A stretch of 64,000 nucleotides of DNA from Pholiota molesta. Taxonomy: Eukaryota > Basidiomycota > Agaricomycetes > Agaricales > Strophariaceae. Position 1 is the stretch's first letter; each line of letters opens with the position of its first letter. Below are positions 11,484-22,096 of the stretch, piece by piece. Location of the stretch: the NCBI GenBank assembly GCA_014925825.1, contig JACGCK010000004.1, forward strand, positions 930,001 to 994,000, in the 5' to 3' direction. Position numbers and translations under genes: made by a program. The notes below the pieces were generated by a model, which saw only the letters and a program-made list of their open reading frames with translations, was not told the origin of the DNA and ran no database searches.

Positions 11484-13419
11484 ATGAATGTAGCCCGAAA
11501 ATGGACCAGAAATCTTCCATTCCGATCTTATTCTACGCGTCATGATCATCGCCAAGTCATTTCGGAGAAAAATCCCAGCATAAATGCGTTTGTGAGCGTA
11601 TCCCAATGCCCAACTTTGCCCCAAGAAGGTCTTCCATTATCTGGCACAACCATAGCTGTCAAGGATAACATTGTAACGGCTAGCCTGCCAACGACATGTT
11701 CTTCGTCCATGCTTCGAGGTCTATTTAATATTGTTTTCCCGATTCACCAACGCTGACCTCCACTTTTCAGAGTTCATATCACCCTTTGATGCGACTGTGG
11801 TCAAACTCCTCCAGGAATCTGGTGCGGATATTATTGGAAAGACGAATTGTGATGAGTTTGGAATGGGGTCGGTGCAAAATTTGATACCTTCCGATGTTTC
11901 TATTCACAAACTTCACCGCAGGTCTCTTAATGTCAATTCCATTCACGGACCGGTGAAAAATCCCTTCAGTACCTCTCAATCCCACTCTCCAAAGGATGGA
12001 AGATCTGCTGGCGGAAGTTCCGGCGGAAGCGCTGCAGCAGTTGCTGCTGGGATGTGCGATGCGTACGTTCTCGTTCCATTCTGATAATAATAAAAACCTG
12101 GATTCCAATTTAGTTTCGCAGCGCGCTGGGAACCGATACAGGCGGATCTGTCCGATTGCCAGCTTCATACTGTGGAGTAGTTGGCCTGAAGCCATCCTAC
12201 GGCCTGATTAGTAGGTAGGTTTTGGCAATCTTACTGGTTTACATTTCTTGAACTTTGCCTAGATGGGGGGTCGTATCCTACGCTGATAGTCTTGACTGTG
12301 TCGGAATTTTGGCATCGCGTGTTGAAACTGTACAGCGCGTCTTTGGTGCGAATTACTGGTTGTCTTTATTTATTGAATTCACCTCACTCGCATCCAGATA
12401 GAGTGGCACAATACGATAGCCTGGACCCAACATCCGCCCCTTCAGAAATACGATCTTTAGCGTCGCAGCAAGTCTCCAATCTTATGAAGTCGAACTCATC
12501 TATCCTCCAGGGCCTAAGAATAGGAATCCCACAGGTATACCCATATCGCCTCATTCATTTACAAGTTATTGACACCCATATGCAGGAATATTTCCCGAAA
12601 GAAATGTCTGCGGATATTGTTGACCATGTCCGCAGTGTTATCACTCAACTAAATCTCGCGGTGCCATCATTGTCCCCGTTTCACTGCCAACTACAGCATT
12701 TGCGCTCAGTTCTTACTATGTTCTAGCAAGTGCTGAAGCTAGTAGTAACTTAGCGCGGTATGATGGTGTTCAGTATGGTATGATTAAACATTTCTTTGTT
12801 TCAATCGCATGTTGACATGAGTTGTACCTTGAGGTCCTATGTCAAGCCGGGTCTCGATACCGATAAAACGAAGACGGCGCAAGTATATGCGCAAAGTCGT
12901 GCTGCTGGCTTCGGTCAAGAAGTCCAAAAACGCATCTTACTCGGAACCTACGCGCTTTCAGCAGAGTACGTGGAGCTGTGGTTATTATTAGGGCGGCAAA
13001 GCAACTTACTTGGTTTTAGCGCTTTTGACAATTACTTCCTCCAAGCTCAGAGAATTCGCCAACTCATAAAGGATGACTTTAATCGCGTATTCCGCATTCC
13101 AAATTATTTCTCGGATTCGCCCAATACAATCCAAGAGGATTCTGGAGCTGTCGATGTTCTGATTCACCCTTCCGCGATACGTACAGCGCCCTTGCTAGAA
13201 GACACTCGCTCTGATCTCAGCTCCTATGTCCAGGATGTCTTAACAGTTCCTGCGTCGTTGGGAGGGTTACCAGCCCTCTCCATTCCTATCTCCAGGCTCG
13301 TGGAAACCGGCATGAACCCTGATTCCTGGCCAATTGGAATCAGTGTTGTTGGCCAATGGGGAACAGACGATATGGTTTTATCTATTGGCAAGGCCCTAGA
13401 AAACCTGAATGAGAGTTGA
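11484..13419 (+). CDS. gatA: Glutamyl-tRNA(Gln) amidotransferase subunit A, mitochondrial
   Basis: Amidase-signature subunit of the GatCAB/GatFAB complex, which converts misacylated Glu-tRNA(Gln) to Gln-tRNA(Gln) in mitochondria (yeast HER2/QRS1). The start ATG at 11484 gives [20 protein letters not shown], a basic, acid-free presequence. Catalytic elements of the Ser-cis-Ser-Lys triad are visible: Lys in [10 protein letters not shown], the Gly/Ser-rich [16 protein letters not shown], and the nucleophile region [16 protein letters not shown], followed by [15 protein letters not shown]. Later come [25 protein letters not shown] and [15 protein letters not shown]. Introns fit throughout. One reading break lies at 12648-12654, and another probably at the splice near 12830. 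Both look like one missing base. Length is about 490 residues, normal. Confidence 0.9.
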
Positions 13420-13775
13420 TACCTAGTGCTAAAGTGCCAAGGCACAGATTCAACATCTACTCATATCTGTTGAATAGCCACGAGCCGCCACCGCCGTTGT
13501 CAGACCAGTTTCTCAATAATGCCGTGTGGATATGGTGATTTATAGGGTATATGATTTTGTATATACATAAAATATAAACATACGAGCCTTTTTGCTCGCC
13601 ACCACTATTTTGCCCTTCCAATTATATACACAACGATAAGACGGACTTTACATACGAAATCATGGCTTGTGCATAGCTTGTGGCGATTATTTTGTGGTCT
13701 AACTATCGCTGCACACCGTCTGCTTGCAGTGGATGGCCAAATACAGCACACGCGTACACAATTGCTTCTTGTTCA
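13420..13775. other. Convergent intergenic region
   Basis: About 355 bp between the stops of gatA and the membrane-protein gene. It is AT-rich near 13550-13640 (3' flanks). I see no gene. Confidence 0.5.
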
Positions 13776-15176
13776 TCACAAAATACTCCCGTGCAGCGCC
13801 CTTGTCATAAAAAGTGATTCTTCTATGTACGATTTCGACCAGCGGAGGTTCGACTGAGCGGAGATCATACTAGCGCGTGAATTCTGTTTACGTTGCGATG
13901 AGGTAGCCTGTGACTCGGAGCTGTTTGAAAAATCGTCGACGATGCTGCTACTATTCAAATAGGCATCCGATATTTCTGTGAGGTAGATAGTACTGAGCAT
14001 CGCGGTGGGAGGAACTTCGTTAGAATGAGTCGGCGGTGGAGTGCCCCGAGTCTGGCAAGTTTCCTGGTGCTATGTCGATCGAGACTCTCCTCCGCTGCAC
14101 GTCTGCGTATGGCATCAAAATAGGTGACAATGACAAGCAGATTGGAGGCCATGATCGCGGCTCCTGACTGTAAAACGGTTGAGTTAGATGTAACAAAAAA
14201 AAAGTCATGCATGAAATAGGGAGATAGCGTACCTCAAAGTAGCTAAGCTTGGCACGAATATCTTGCCTGGCAGGATCCCAATTCGGCGGTGCAAATTGAA
14301 ATATGGCACACGCTACGGTTGGGATAGTTGTCATGATGCTAGCAGCAAATCCACTTAAAATAAGGCGCCGCTGCTCTTTGGGAGTTTAACTCGCCACAGC
14401 TTGTATAATGGGACTGTAACGAGTGACGCGTCGGCGAGCATGTTCGCTGCGAAGATGAATGTTCAGTGAATGATATTCCGACTGGCAAGGATTCAAGCAC
14501 CTGAGATAAGGATGAACTTTAATGCATTCGTCCACTTGCACTGAGCGCCGCCAGAACTTGTAATGTAAATGGCGTCCTTCTTGCCACACAGTATCGAGAA
14601 ATACATTACGATCGTAGTGAAAAACGAAGCGAAGACGATGGCCATTCCAATTGCGAATTTTCGAGTGGACTCGCCTACGGGGAAAACCCTGGCAATCGCA
14701 AGAGCAATGCTAATGCGGCTCAACCTGGAGATTCAAAATCTATAAATATGTACATGTAGTAAACAGTTGGCGGGTCAGTCACCTACCATATGATGATGAA
14801 AAAGAATTCCAGAGTAAGCCAATATTTCGCAATACGAGAGGCCAGAGAATGCAATACGGAGCCTGCTATCTGTGATTATTTTCAAGTATTTCTAGAGTGG
14901 TTGAATTTAACGGACCAGGATCGCCATACCCAAACCACAGAAGGGGGACATATCCACAGTCGATTAAGGCCGCAAGCAAAGCTGTAAAATCGTCCCACCA
15001 GAGCCGGTGTGTGCGCTTGCGATAGTGAATCCGCAGGAAGGTGAAGCCAATTACTGTTGCATGAAGTAGTGTCACAAAAACTTCCGAATGTGAACAAGTA
15101 AGAACAGCTTTACATTTGGCAGAAAGAAAGACGTACTGTCCAAGACAAGACTCGCCCCATAGGAAAGTTTCAACAT
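13776..15176 (-). CDS. Seven-TM-like fungal integral membrane protein (copy A)
   Basis: Member of a basidiomycete multi-span membrane family of unknown function, paralogous to the gene at 50585. The likely start is the ATG at 15176-15174 (MLKLSYGASLVLD), giving a first TM helix with FVTLLHATVIGFTFLRIHY followed by the loop RKRTHRLWWDDFTALLAALI. Further blocks are SRISIALAIARVFPVGEST, FAIGMAIVFASFF, GAAIMASNLLVIVTYF and a Ser-rich cytosolic tail with TIYLTEISDAYL, which aligns to the paralog's RIELTELFDSDF. Short introns separate the segments. A frame break near 14040-14050 is needed to join the last TM helix to the tail. The general plan resembles fungal rhodopsin-domain (SAT4-like) membrane proteins, but no retinal lysine or other diagnostic residue can be claimed. 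The start is uncertain. Confidence 0.65.
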
Positions 15177-16407
15177 TAGAGTCACCAGCAAAACTTGACG
15201 ATCTATCCCGTTCTTGCCAGGGCGTCTGGGAGCCGGACAGAGCTATGCTGGTAGGATATGTATGTTAGCTCGCCACAGAGTCGCCAGAGAGGGAAGCGAA
15301 GATCTAAGCCCATTCATTGAACGACCTTTATAAGCCTTTATAGTACATATTGTTATTACATCACCTCAGTTACCAGTAGGTATGGAATGGGTTTCCCATC
15401 AGGGATATTCGGATGGGAAGATCCACTACGTACATAGTAGTACCTGAAGGATCCCTTCATCAAATGAAACGCAGCAGAAGACAATCCGTTAGAGGCTTAG
15501 AGGTGATTTTCCATAGCCCAATCATGCAGTCTATTTGGAAAACATGCAGGTCAAGATACACCAGGATGAAGACTATCCGAGTCGCAGAAGGAAAAGGCAA
15601 GGAAAAGGTAGTATCCAACTGTCCAAAGTGCATCCAGGGCCCAGCCCGGTCCAGTCAGGATTGATGACGCCACAAGGGATAATTCTATTTGGAAACCCAG
15701 GCCTATATGAGAAAGATGAGAAACCCCCCCAATAAAAATATTGCAGTATTGGCAATCCGGTTGCTCGCTTAGCTTGACAGGGACCGGCTATTTGATGCTA
15801 GTGCTAGTCAGATTATCCCACCATACATACTTAGGGTTCGTGAAATACGTAATCTTGTCTCTGAAAAAGATAGTTAGAGAGCCTCAGATGCGCGAAATCC
15901 GTACTCACTAGAGTCTGACAGTACGAATCAAAAAAATCATGCGAGAACAGTGGGAGATTGGTGCGGGGAGGCCTGTTGGCGGTCTGGTCAAGTTGTGGCC
16001 TCTCATTGGACCCAACTTAGATATTCAATTTCGGTTCTCTTTCACAATGTTCAGCGGTTAAACACATACCTATACGACCCTGATAACCGACGGTTCATTG
16101 TTAATTAGGAGCTCTTTTTGGGGTTGAATATCTTATGTGGGCGCCAAGTGGGCGCCTATCGACCACTGTCCGTAACATGTTAATGACAAGTCACCACCAA
16201 GGCTGAGTACTGAGTTGTGGTTGTAATGCTTCAAGGCCAGTCAAGAACACTGCTATTGCTTGAATATACGTTATTATTTGTGCTACTATTCTACAGCTGG
16301 GTAATATTCAAATCTTGCTATGTGTATTATACAGAGCCCAATGCAGGCAACGATGGTAAGATATAAATTAAACCAAGACATCGGCTTCAAAGAGAACACA
16401 CGTCACA
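15177..16407. other. Intergenic region, no gene recognised
   Basis: About 1.2 kb between two minus-strand genes. Short frames on either strand (for example 15413-15664 +) are repetitive in Lys/Arg/Ser or terminate quickly, and none shows a domain or good splice continuation. Likely the promoter of the membrane-protein gene plus the 3' flank of Wapl. Confidence 0.45.
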
Positions 16408-19400
16408 TCATATAGCAGCATCTCGCCGCATCTCCAAAAAGTGGACTACATCCGTAGCCACTTGCTCTCTTTCTCGCCCCCATATCATCGCTGACAGCCC
16501 TGAAAAACGCTGCAAAGTCTTTCGCCTGCTCCACGAGCCGCGCAAGCTTTGTGCGTCTCGCAGCCAGGGCGGCTTCTTCACGTTTACATCAAAAGAGGGC
16601 AACGAGGATAATATGGCGCTCTCGTTTTCCGCGCTGCCCATCATGAGCAACCCGAACAGTACCGCAAGGTGTCCGCGGAGGAAGGACGCGTCGGCCTCGG
16701 CGCGTGCCTCAGGAGATCCTCTGAGAGAGTGACGGGGGACGATTCGATTTTGGTTTGTTGTTGCGTGTAGAGCTGAACAAGGATTTCAATCCCACTTGAG
16801 CGCTGAGAGCAGGTGCATTGACGACCACAAGCTCGTTTTTTAAGCGAGCAAGAAGGATCGAGTTCTAAATCAAACGAGAGCCAATTTATGTAAACACTAA
16901 GTGCTTGGAGAAATATAGGACTTACGAATTTCGCGTACAGCATCTTTCGCTTCTCCCACACTTTGAACAGATTGGTGAGAAGCCTAGCGCAAGACAAAGT
17001 GTATCCAGGGCCTGCGAGTCGGCTCTACCAGAAATGGCATCCTCTTCAGCGTCAGGTAACTCATCGTCTTCCTCCTTTTTCACATCCATACCACCCAAAT
17101 TAAGCCTACCGCGCTGGAGTTCCTGGCCGGAGCCGTGAATCGTTCGCATGAGGAGACCCATGGTGTAGCTGCCTTGCGCGACTTTCCGTGCCCAGAGTTT
17201 ATCCATATGAGTGAGACTCACAAGGATTCGAAGGGTCGCATCCAAGTATTTCCGCACGGGGACTATGGAGTCAATCCTTGAGCATGTAGGAGCCGGAAAG
17301 AGGACAAGGCAGAAAACCTACAGGAATCCGGTTCTTCGTTGGCTTTGTTAAGCTCGATGCAGACAGCAAATGCGACGAGATCCTCCGCTAACCAGTCCTC
17401 CCTCGCCTTGAGCATCGCTTCATCATTGAGCTGCGCTACATCATCTTCATTGAATGAATTTTGGCTGGGTTGGTCTTGGTGAGTGCTCCACTGCTCAAGG
17501 AGATAAATATCTAGCAGTCGAAGATGATAATATATGCTGTGGTATGGTATCGCTTTGGCCGTGTTGAGCCATCGGAGAGAAAGAGTCGAAGTGAGAGAAG
17601 GAGATGCAATAGGACATAATGATAAACGGAGAGAAGATAAAAATGCGGGAAAATGTTGCGAAGGAATGATAGAGGGAGGCAATGTTTGAAGAACGAAGGC
17701 TATGAGGAGCGAAGTGGAGATCTACAACGAGGGTTAGATAAGTTTTCGACGGTTTCACACCTAGATTACATACAATTGTATCCTCGGAAAACAAATTGGA
17801 TTTGATACTGATCGTTTTATAAATGGTAGTCAGCTATAGGATTATTAGATAGTCATCGATGAAAAAATGAGCTTTGACATACTAATGTCCGATCTTTGGC
17901 CCTAATTCCTCCTTTCTTCAGGTCAGCGTCGGAAAATGAAGAATTAGGTGCAATTAAAATTAAAGGATCCATATGCGGAGAATTGGAGCCGAGGATGTTG
18001 AACAAAGCATCGAAGAAGGACAAATCCTTGTCCTTCATTTCCGTTCGTTTTGAAGGTCCTGACGGTGATGGAGGGGAGATGGAGGTCGTTGGGTTAATTC
18101 CAAGAGTGATACAGGATCACGGGCCACGAGAGCTACAAAAAACACAAGTAGGGTATCTAGAATCTGTATTCATTCTCAGATAGAAAGCTTGTAATACTTT
18201 TTAAACGATCGTACCTTGTCTTCTCCCTTGCCTGCACCAGTATCAAGGAAGAGATCCCAAGTCCTAGTAAAGAAGTCTGCAGCTTTGGCCTTGCGCGCAA
18301 AGTCTGAATCACATAGTTTAGTGGTAATCTCAAGCGCACTATTATAGATACAAAAGTTAAGCATAGGAATAACACAGGGTGAAAATAAAGTTACCTTGCC
18401 CGCCTAAGCCCTAGTCCGCCTTGTTTGTCCATACCTTCGAATAAATAGCCTACTTCATCTAAGAATCGACGGCTTTCTCCTTTGTTACGGAGTTCGGAGA
18501 TGCTTTTCAGAGGATTTGACATCCCGTATGATATAGGAGGGGGACGGGCAGCAGTAACGGTCGACCTGGATTTTCCCTTTCCGCTGCGAAATGGCGACAT
18601 ATCTGGCGTCGCGGAGTTGGATTTAGATTTAGAGGGTGAAGGGGATGCATATGGGTAGGGATCGTCCTCGGAGTTGTCAACATCCCAACGGCTACGCAAT
18701 GAGCTATATGATTCGCGGGTATCAAATTCCTCTTCTTCATTTAATGTTTGTGAATTTGAGGGTGGCACAGTTACCAAAAATGAGCGAAATTGTCCTGCGT
18801 ACGTCCTCGTCGTAGGCTTGGAGGATGCGGGCAGGAGGGGAAGTACAGGTGGAGCCAGCTTTGATGTAGATGCCACGATTTCACGAGTTCTGGAAGGGGA
18901 GGAGGGTATAGTTGGAAGAGAAGGTGTCCGATCAACGGTTGCAAACTCGCGTGTGGTCGATTGGCTCGCTATTGAAGAATCCGTTTTAGACCGCGCCAGC
19001 ATACGTTTTGCTAGCTTTGTAGGCGACGAAGATGGAGACGCTGGAGCTATGGCATCGAGAATTCCTGACAGATCTCGTGCCAACTTCGCTCCTTTCGCTG
19101 GAAATTGGGGTTGGGAAAACGAGGATTTCGCATCTGATTTAACGGGATTGCGCGAAGAGGTATATGTGACTTTCGCCGTGGCGAACTCTAGAAAGGCGCG
19201 TTCCTCGGCATCTGGCTCTGTCTCCGAGACCACTTCAGTTTGCGTAGGCGACAAGTCCCGAGCTGTCGTTTGCGGGGATACTTTCCGGCGCTTTGCAGGA
19301 GTCGTACTGGTAATGGCCAGAGACGCTGTTACTCGATCTGAGGCAGATATATTGGAGTCCTGCTTGCGCTTTATCCCTGAGCGTTTTCCATAAGTTCGCA

Positions 19401-19416
19401 GTTTGTGGGAGTCCAT
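16408..19416 (-). CDS. Wapl-type cohesin-release protein
   Basis: Homolog of WAPL/Wpl1 (Rad61), which with Pds5 opens the Smc3-kleisin gate and removes cohesin from chromatin. The start chosen is the ATG at 19416-19414 (MDSHKLRTYGKRSG), because a Thr-Tyr-Gly-Lys/Arg N-terminus is typical of fungal Wapl; upstream codons in frame lack an ATG. A long disordered Ser/Pro/Thr-rich region with basic patches follows. The WAPL domain begins at about residue 310 with LKSISELRNKGESRRFLDEV, then YLFEGMDKQGGLGLRRAR, TKLCDSDFARKAKAADFF and TWDLFLDTGAGKG. It continues through exons with ILVSLTHMDKLWARKVAQGS to the end at 16408. A break near 18072-18076 (run of G on the + strand) again needs one added base. 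Divergent to the gene at 19796. Confidence 0.82.
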
Positions 19417-19795
19417 GCTAGGTATGGCATATGTAGTAACGGAGACCAAGCTTTACACCGCCAAGTTATTATGTTACGTCGCGTGACAGATAGCGTGACC
19501 AACGCGTCCTGTCGTGTCACGTCTCCTTTACTCTTTTCATTTGCCATCCAAAGTTAAAACTACAAGATAGCTCTGATAACTCCCTTTTTCGACGATTGCA
19601 CAGTACTCAAGTACTCAAGCTCAAGGTCAACGTGCACGCGGATTACTGGAGCCCCTTGGCCGATTCTAGACCTGAGCGGCCTTGCCAGACTCCATCTATC
19701 TGATTCAGAATGACGTCAAACCTCCGAGCGCTGTCTCGTTTATATGCGGGCGGTAACCCTCTCCAAAACCCCAATTACCTCTTTATTCCCCAATA
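19417..19795. promoter_or_regulatory. Divergent promoter region, Wapl / conserved fungal protein
   Basis: About 380 bp between two divergent start codons. It contains a cluster of short CGTG/CACG-containing words around 19475-19520 (for example GCGTGACAGATAGCGTGACC) but no firm TATA box. No gene seen. Confidence 0.35.
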
Positions 19796-21198
19796 ATGCC
19801 TACTACTCGACGACAGACTGCGATAGCTGAAGGAAAGATCAAACCCGCTGAAAAAACGGCTACCGCAGAGGACGTCCTCCGGGAAAGACTACCAAGCAGA
19901 AGACGGAGGACGAAGATGCGGGTGCCGAACACCAGGATATTAAGGACGAGGGCAACGAAGAACCTGCCTCGGGCGAAAAGCGTAAACATCCTACGAAACA
20001 TGAAGAGAAGCAAGAAGAGCCGCCTATCAAAATGCACAAAGCAGAGATTACCGACGAAAGTATTCCTAAAGACTACAAAAGTGGTCCGAAGGGCATGTAC
20101 AAAATAGGTCAGTGTCGTTCATGGTTCCTGTAAATCATCTCGTTTCAATAATGGCATATCAGGAACGATTGAACGTGGTCATATCTACTTCTTCTACCGC
20201 CCTCGCGTACAACGCGAAGAGGTTACCTCCATTGAGGACATTAGGAATTTCCACATGCTGATGATTCCTCGCCCACCCCAATATCTTGCCGATGCTTCTG
20301 CTCAAGAGAAGGCTGGGGATGTTAAACCAGAAGAAAGCGAAAATATGAAAGTCCTCGAGCCAGGTGCGGATGCCGTTCCAGCCCCAGAACCCACCGACTC
20401 GCAGAAGAAATTCTACAGGTTGGTCACCGTCGGCAAGAAGAAGTTGCCCGATCCTGAGAGTGCTGGAAAGGAAGGAAGCAAGCGCAAGGAAATGTTCTGG
20501 GCCACGGTCACTGCCGTAGGCGAAGATCTAAAGTCGTTGGTCGATGAACTGGGACCAAAAATGTACGACACGAAGACGCGAGGAACTCGTCACGAGGGAG
20601 CTGCACGCCTCGTTGCTCGTGGTGCGTATGCTATCGTCAATTCGGATGCAAAAATGCCTTCGGAGAGGACAACGCATTTTGGCTATCATATATCGCACCC
20701 AAGCGAACTCGGCGAGGTCCAGCAGGAATTAGGCATCTACCCGGCGGCGTCGTTTATCCTCCAAGTTAGAAATCCGCGCGCCCCGCCCCAAGCGCCAATT
20801 CAACAACATGCTAAGCCGCTGAATATCCGGAGTGGATCATGCATGGCGTGTTCGGCGCAAGCACAGAAGGTGAAGGGGCCATCAAGGGACGGGAATCGTT
20901 CGGATTGCGATTCTCCAGCTGTGAGACACCTGAACTTTTGAATTATAAATACGCGCAAGTCTTGATGATTGCCGCGCATGAGGGAGAGGAAGGCCTTGAG
21001 AAGGATTTGGGTGAAGGCAGGGGTGTCGGTAAGTTTCTTTTGTTAAATTATTAGAGAGGCTATAAGTTGACCTCTCCTTTAGCATTGAGCGAGACGGAAG
21101 TGAAAGAGGGTCACGAGTCTATCAAGAAGGTATTCGCCGAACTTGGACTTGATTTAGACAAATTCCCTACCGAGCCATTGGAAGGAAGTTGGACCTGA
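19796..21198 (+). CDS. Conserved fungal protein of the kind often labelled 'BTB domain transcription factor'
   Basis: The start ATG at 19796 gives MPTTRRQTAIAEGKIKPAE, a basic N-terminus, followed by a Lys/Glu-rich segment and the conserved core GPKGMYKIGTIERGHIYFFY, then RNFHMLMIPRPPQYL, MFWATVTAVGEDLKSL, ARLVARGAYAIVN, HFGYHISHPSELGEVQ, YPEWIMHGVFG, CETPELLNYKYAQVLMIAA and the ending FPTEPLEGSW. This set is conserved widely in fungi and often carries the name 'BTB domain transcription factor' in databases, although I see no BTB fold in it; the molecular role is unknown. Two breaks (19866-19872 and 20815-20821) each need one more base to keep the conserved frame. Introns fit at about 20107-20161 and near 21029-21081. 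Confidence 0.72.
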
Positions 21199-21539
21199 TA
21201 TTGTGGCTGAGACGGGGAGTGGTCTCGACATCCACGGAATCGTAGTCAACGTTATCTTGATGAGGGCTCGATATTTCTTTGAATTTCTTGGTAAATTTAA
21301 TTCTTGCAGTCAAATTATTCTCTGTAATAAAGTTTACAACATATTTGGTGTATATGTTATATGTAGCTCTTGCAGCATACGTGATCGGAACATCAAGCAT
21401 CCAAATGATAGGTACAGACAGATCTACACACCTAAATCAGCTAAAATGCATAACTGAGAAAGATTCTGGCCTCCAAGAAGCGGACTCCAAAGACAAAATC
21501 CTTCCATAACATGGGCCCCATTCTCCAGATTAAATTGAG
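21199..21539. other. Intergenic, AT-rich
   Basis: About 340 bp, AT-rich, between the stop of the preceding gene and the F-box remnant on the other strand. Nothing recognisable; the reading frames do not continue the F-box family beyond its truncated end. Confidence 0.4.
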
Positions 21540-21902
21540 CTATTTGTAGGCCTGCAAGAATACTCCTGAAACAGACTTTGGACTAAGTTTATAGGGATAG
21601 CATGAGTTCATGGGTATAGCGATCGTGGATTTTGTTTTCCAGATCAACGAGGCCCAACGCCGCTCTTGTTCTTGGAGCACTTCAAGACGTTCAGTTACAG
21701 GTATCTTGCAGCGGGGATTGTCTTGAAATCTTGCTCTTTGAAGCTGGATATGGTAGTTGAGTCGGACAGAGGTTTTGCCGAATTCCAGCAAGCATGGTCC
21801 GGCATGTACGCAGATGGCAGGAGAGGACGTCGGTAAAATGTAGCTCAAGTAGTATCTTGATTATGAGCTCTGAGAGAATCTCAGCATTGGAATTGACGCC
21901 AT
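21540..21902 (-). pseudogene. Truncated F-box-type gene remnant
   Basis: From an ATG at 21902-21900, with frame adjustments, the minus strand reads an F-box helix pattern: LSELIIKILLELHFTDVLSC, then TCRTMLAGIRQN, SVRLNYHIQLQRARFQDNP and KIPVTERLEVLQEQERRW. The last two blocks match the region directly after the F-box in the agaricomycete F-box/beta-propeller family (compare the gene at 26792). The match fades after about 110 residues and a stop follows, whereas family members run 450-550 residues. Two frame changes are needed, one after the start and one near 21770-21785, each equal to one missing base. It could be a dead gene fragment or a mis-assembled gene end. Confidence 0.5.
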
Positions 21903-22096
21903 TTGGATACAGCAAAAGACAAGTATCAGTAAGTAAAGTAAGAGCAAGTTCCGTTCGAGTTCAATTTCAAGCCTCAGCAAACGCAACAACTTCGTGACAA
22001 GTCGCGTGACAATCGCGTGAAGCACGCGATCACGTTGATCAACTTGAGTCTACTTGAGCTCAACCATCAACTCATCCGTTCTTGTAGATTTCAAGG

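Noticed and set aside
18674..19393. 239-codon plus-strand frame
   Set aside because: Lies opposite the Ser/Pro-rich N-terminal half of Wapl, has no domain, and the Wapl frame is supported by conserved motifs downstream.
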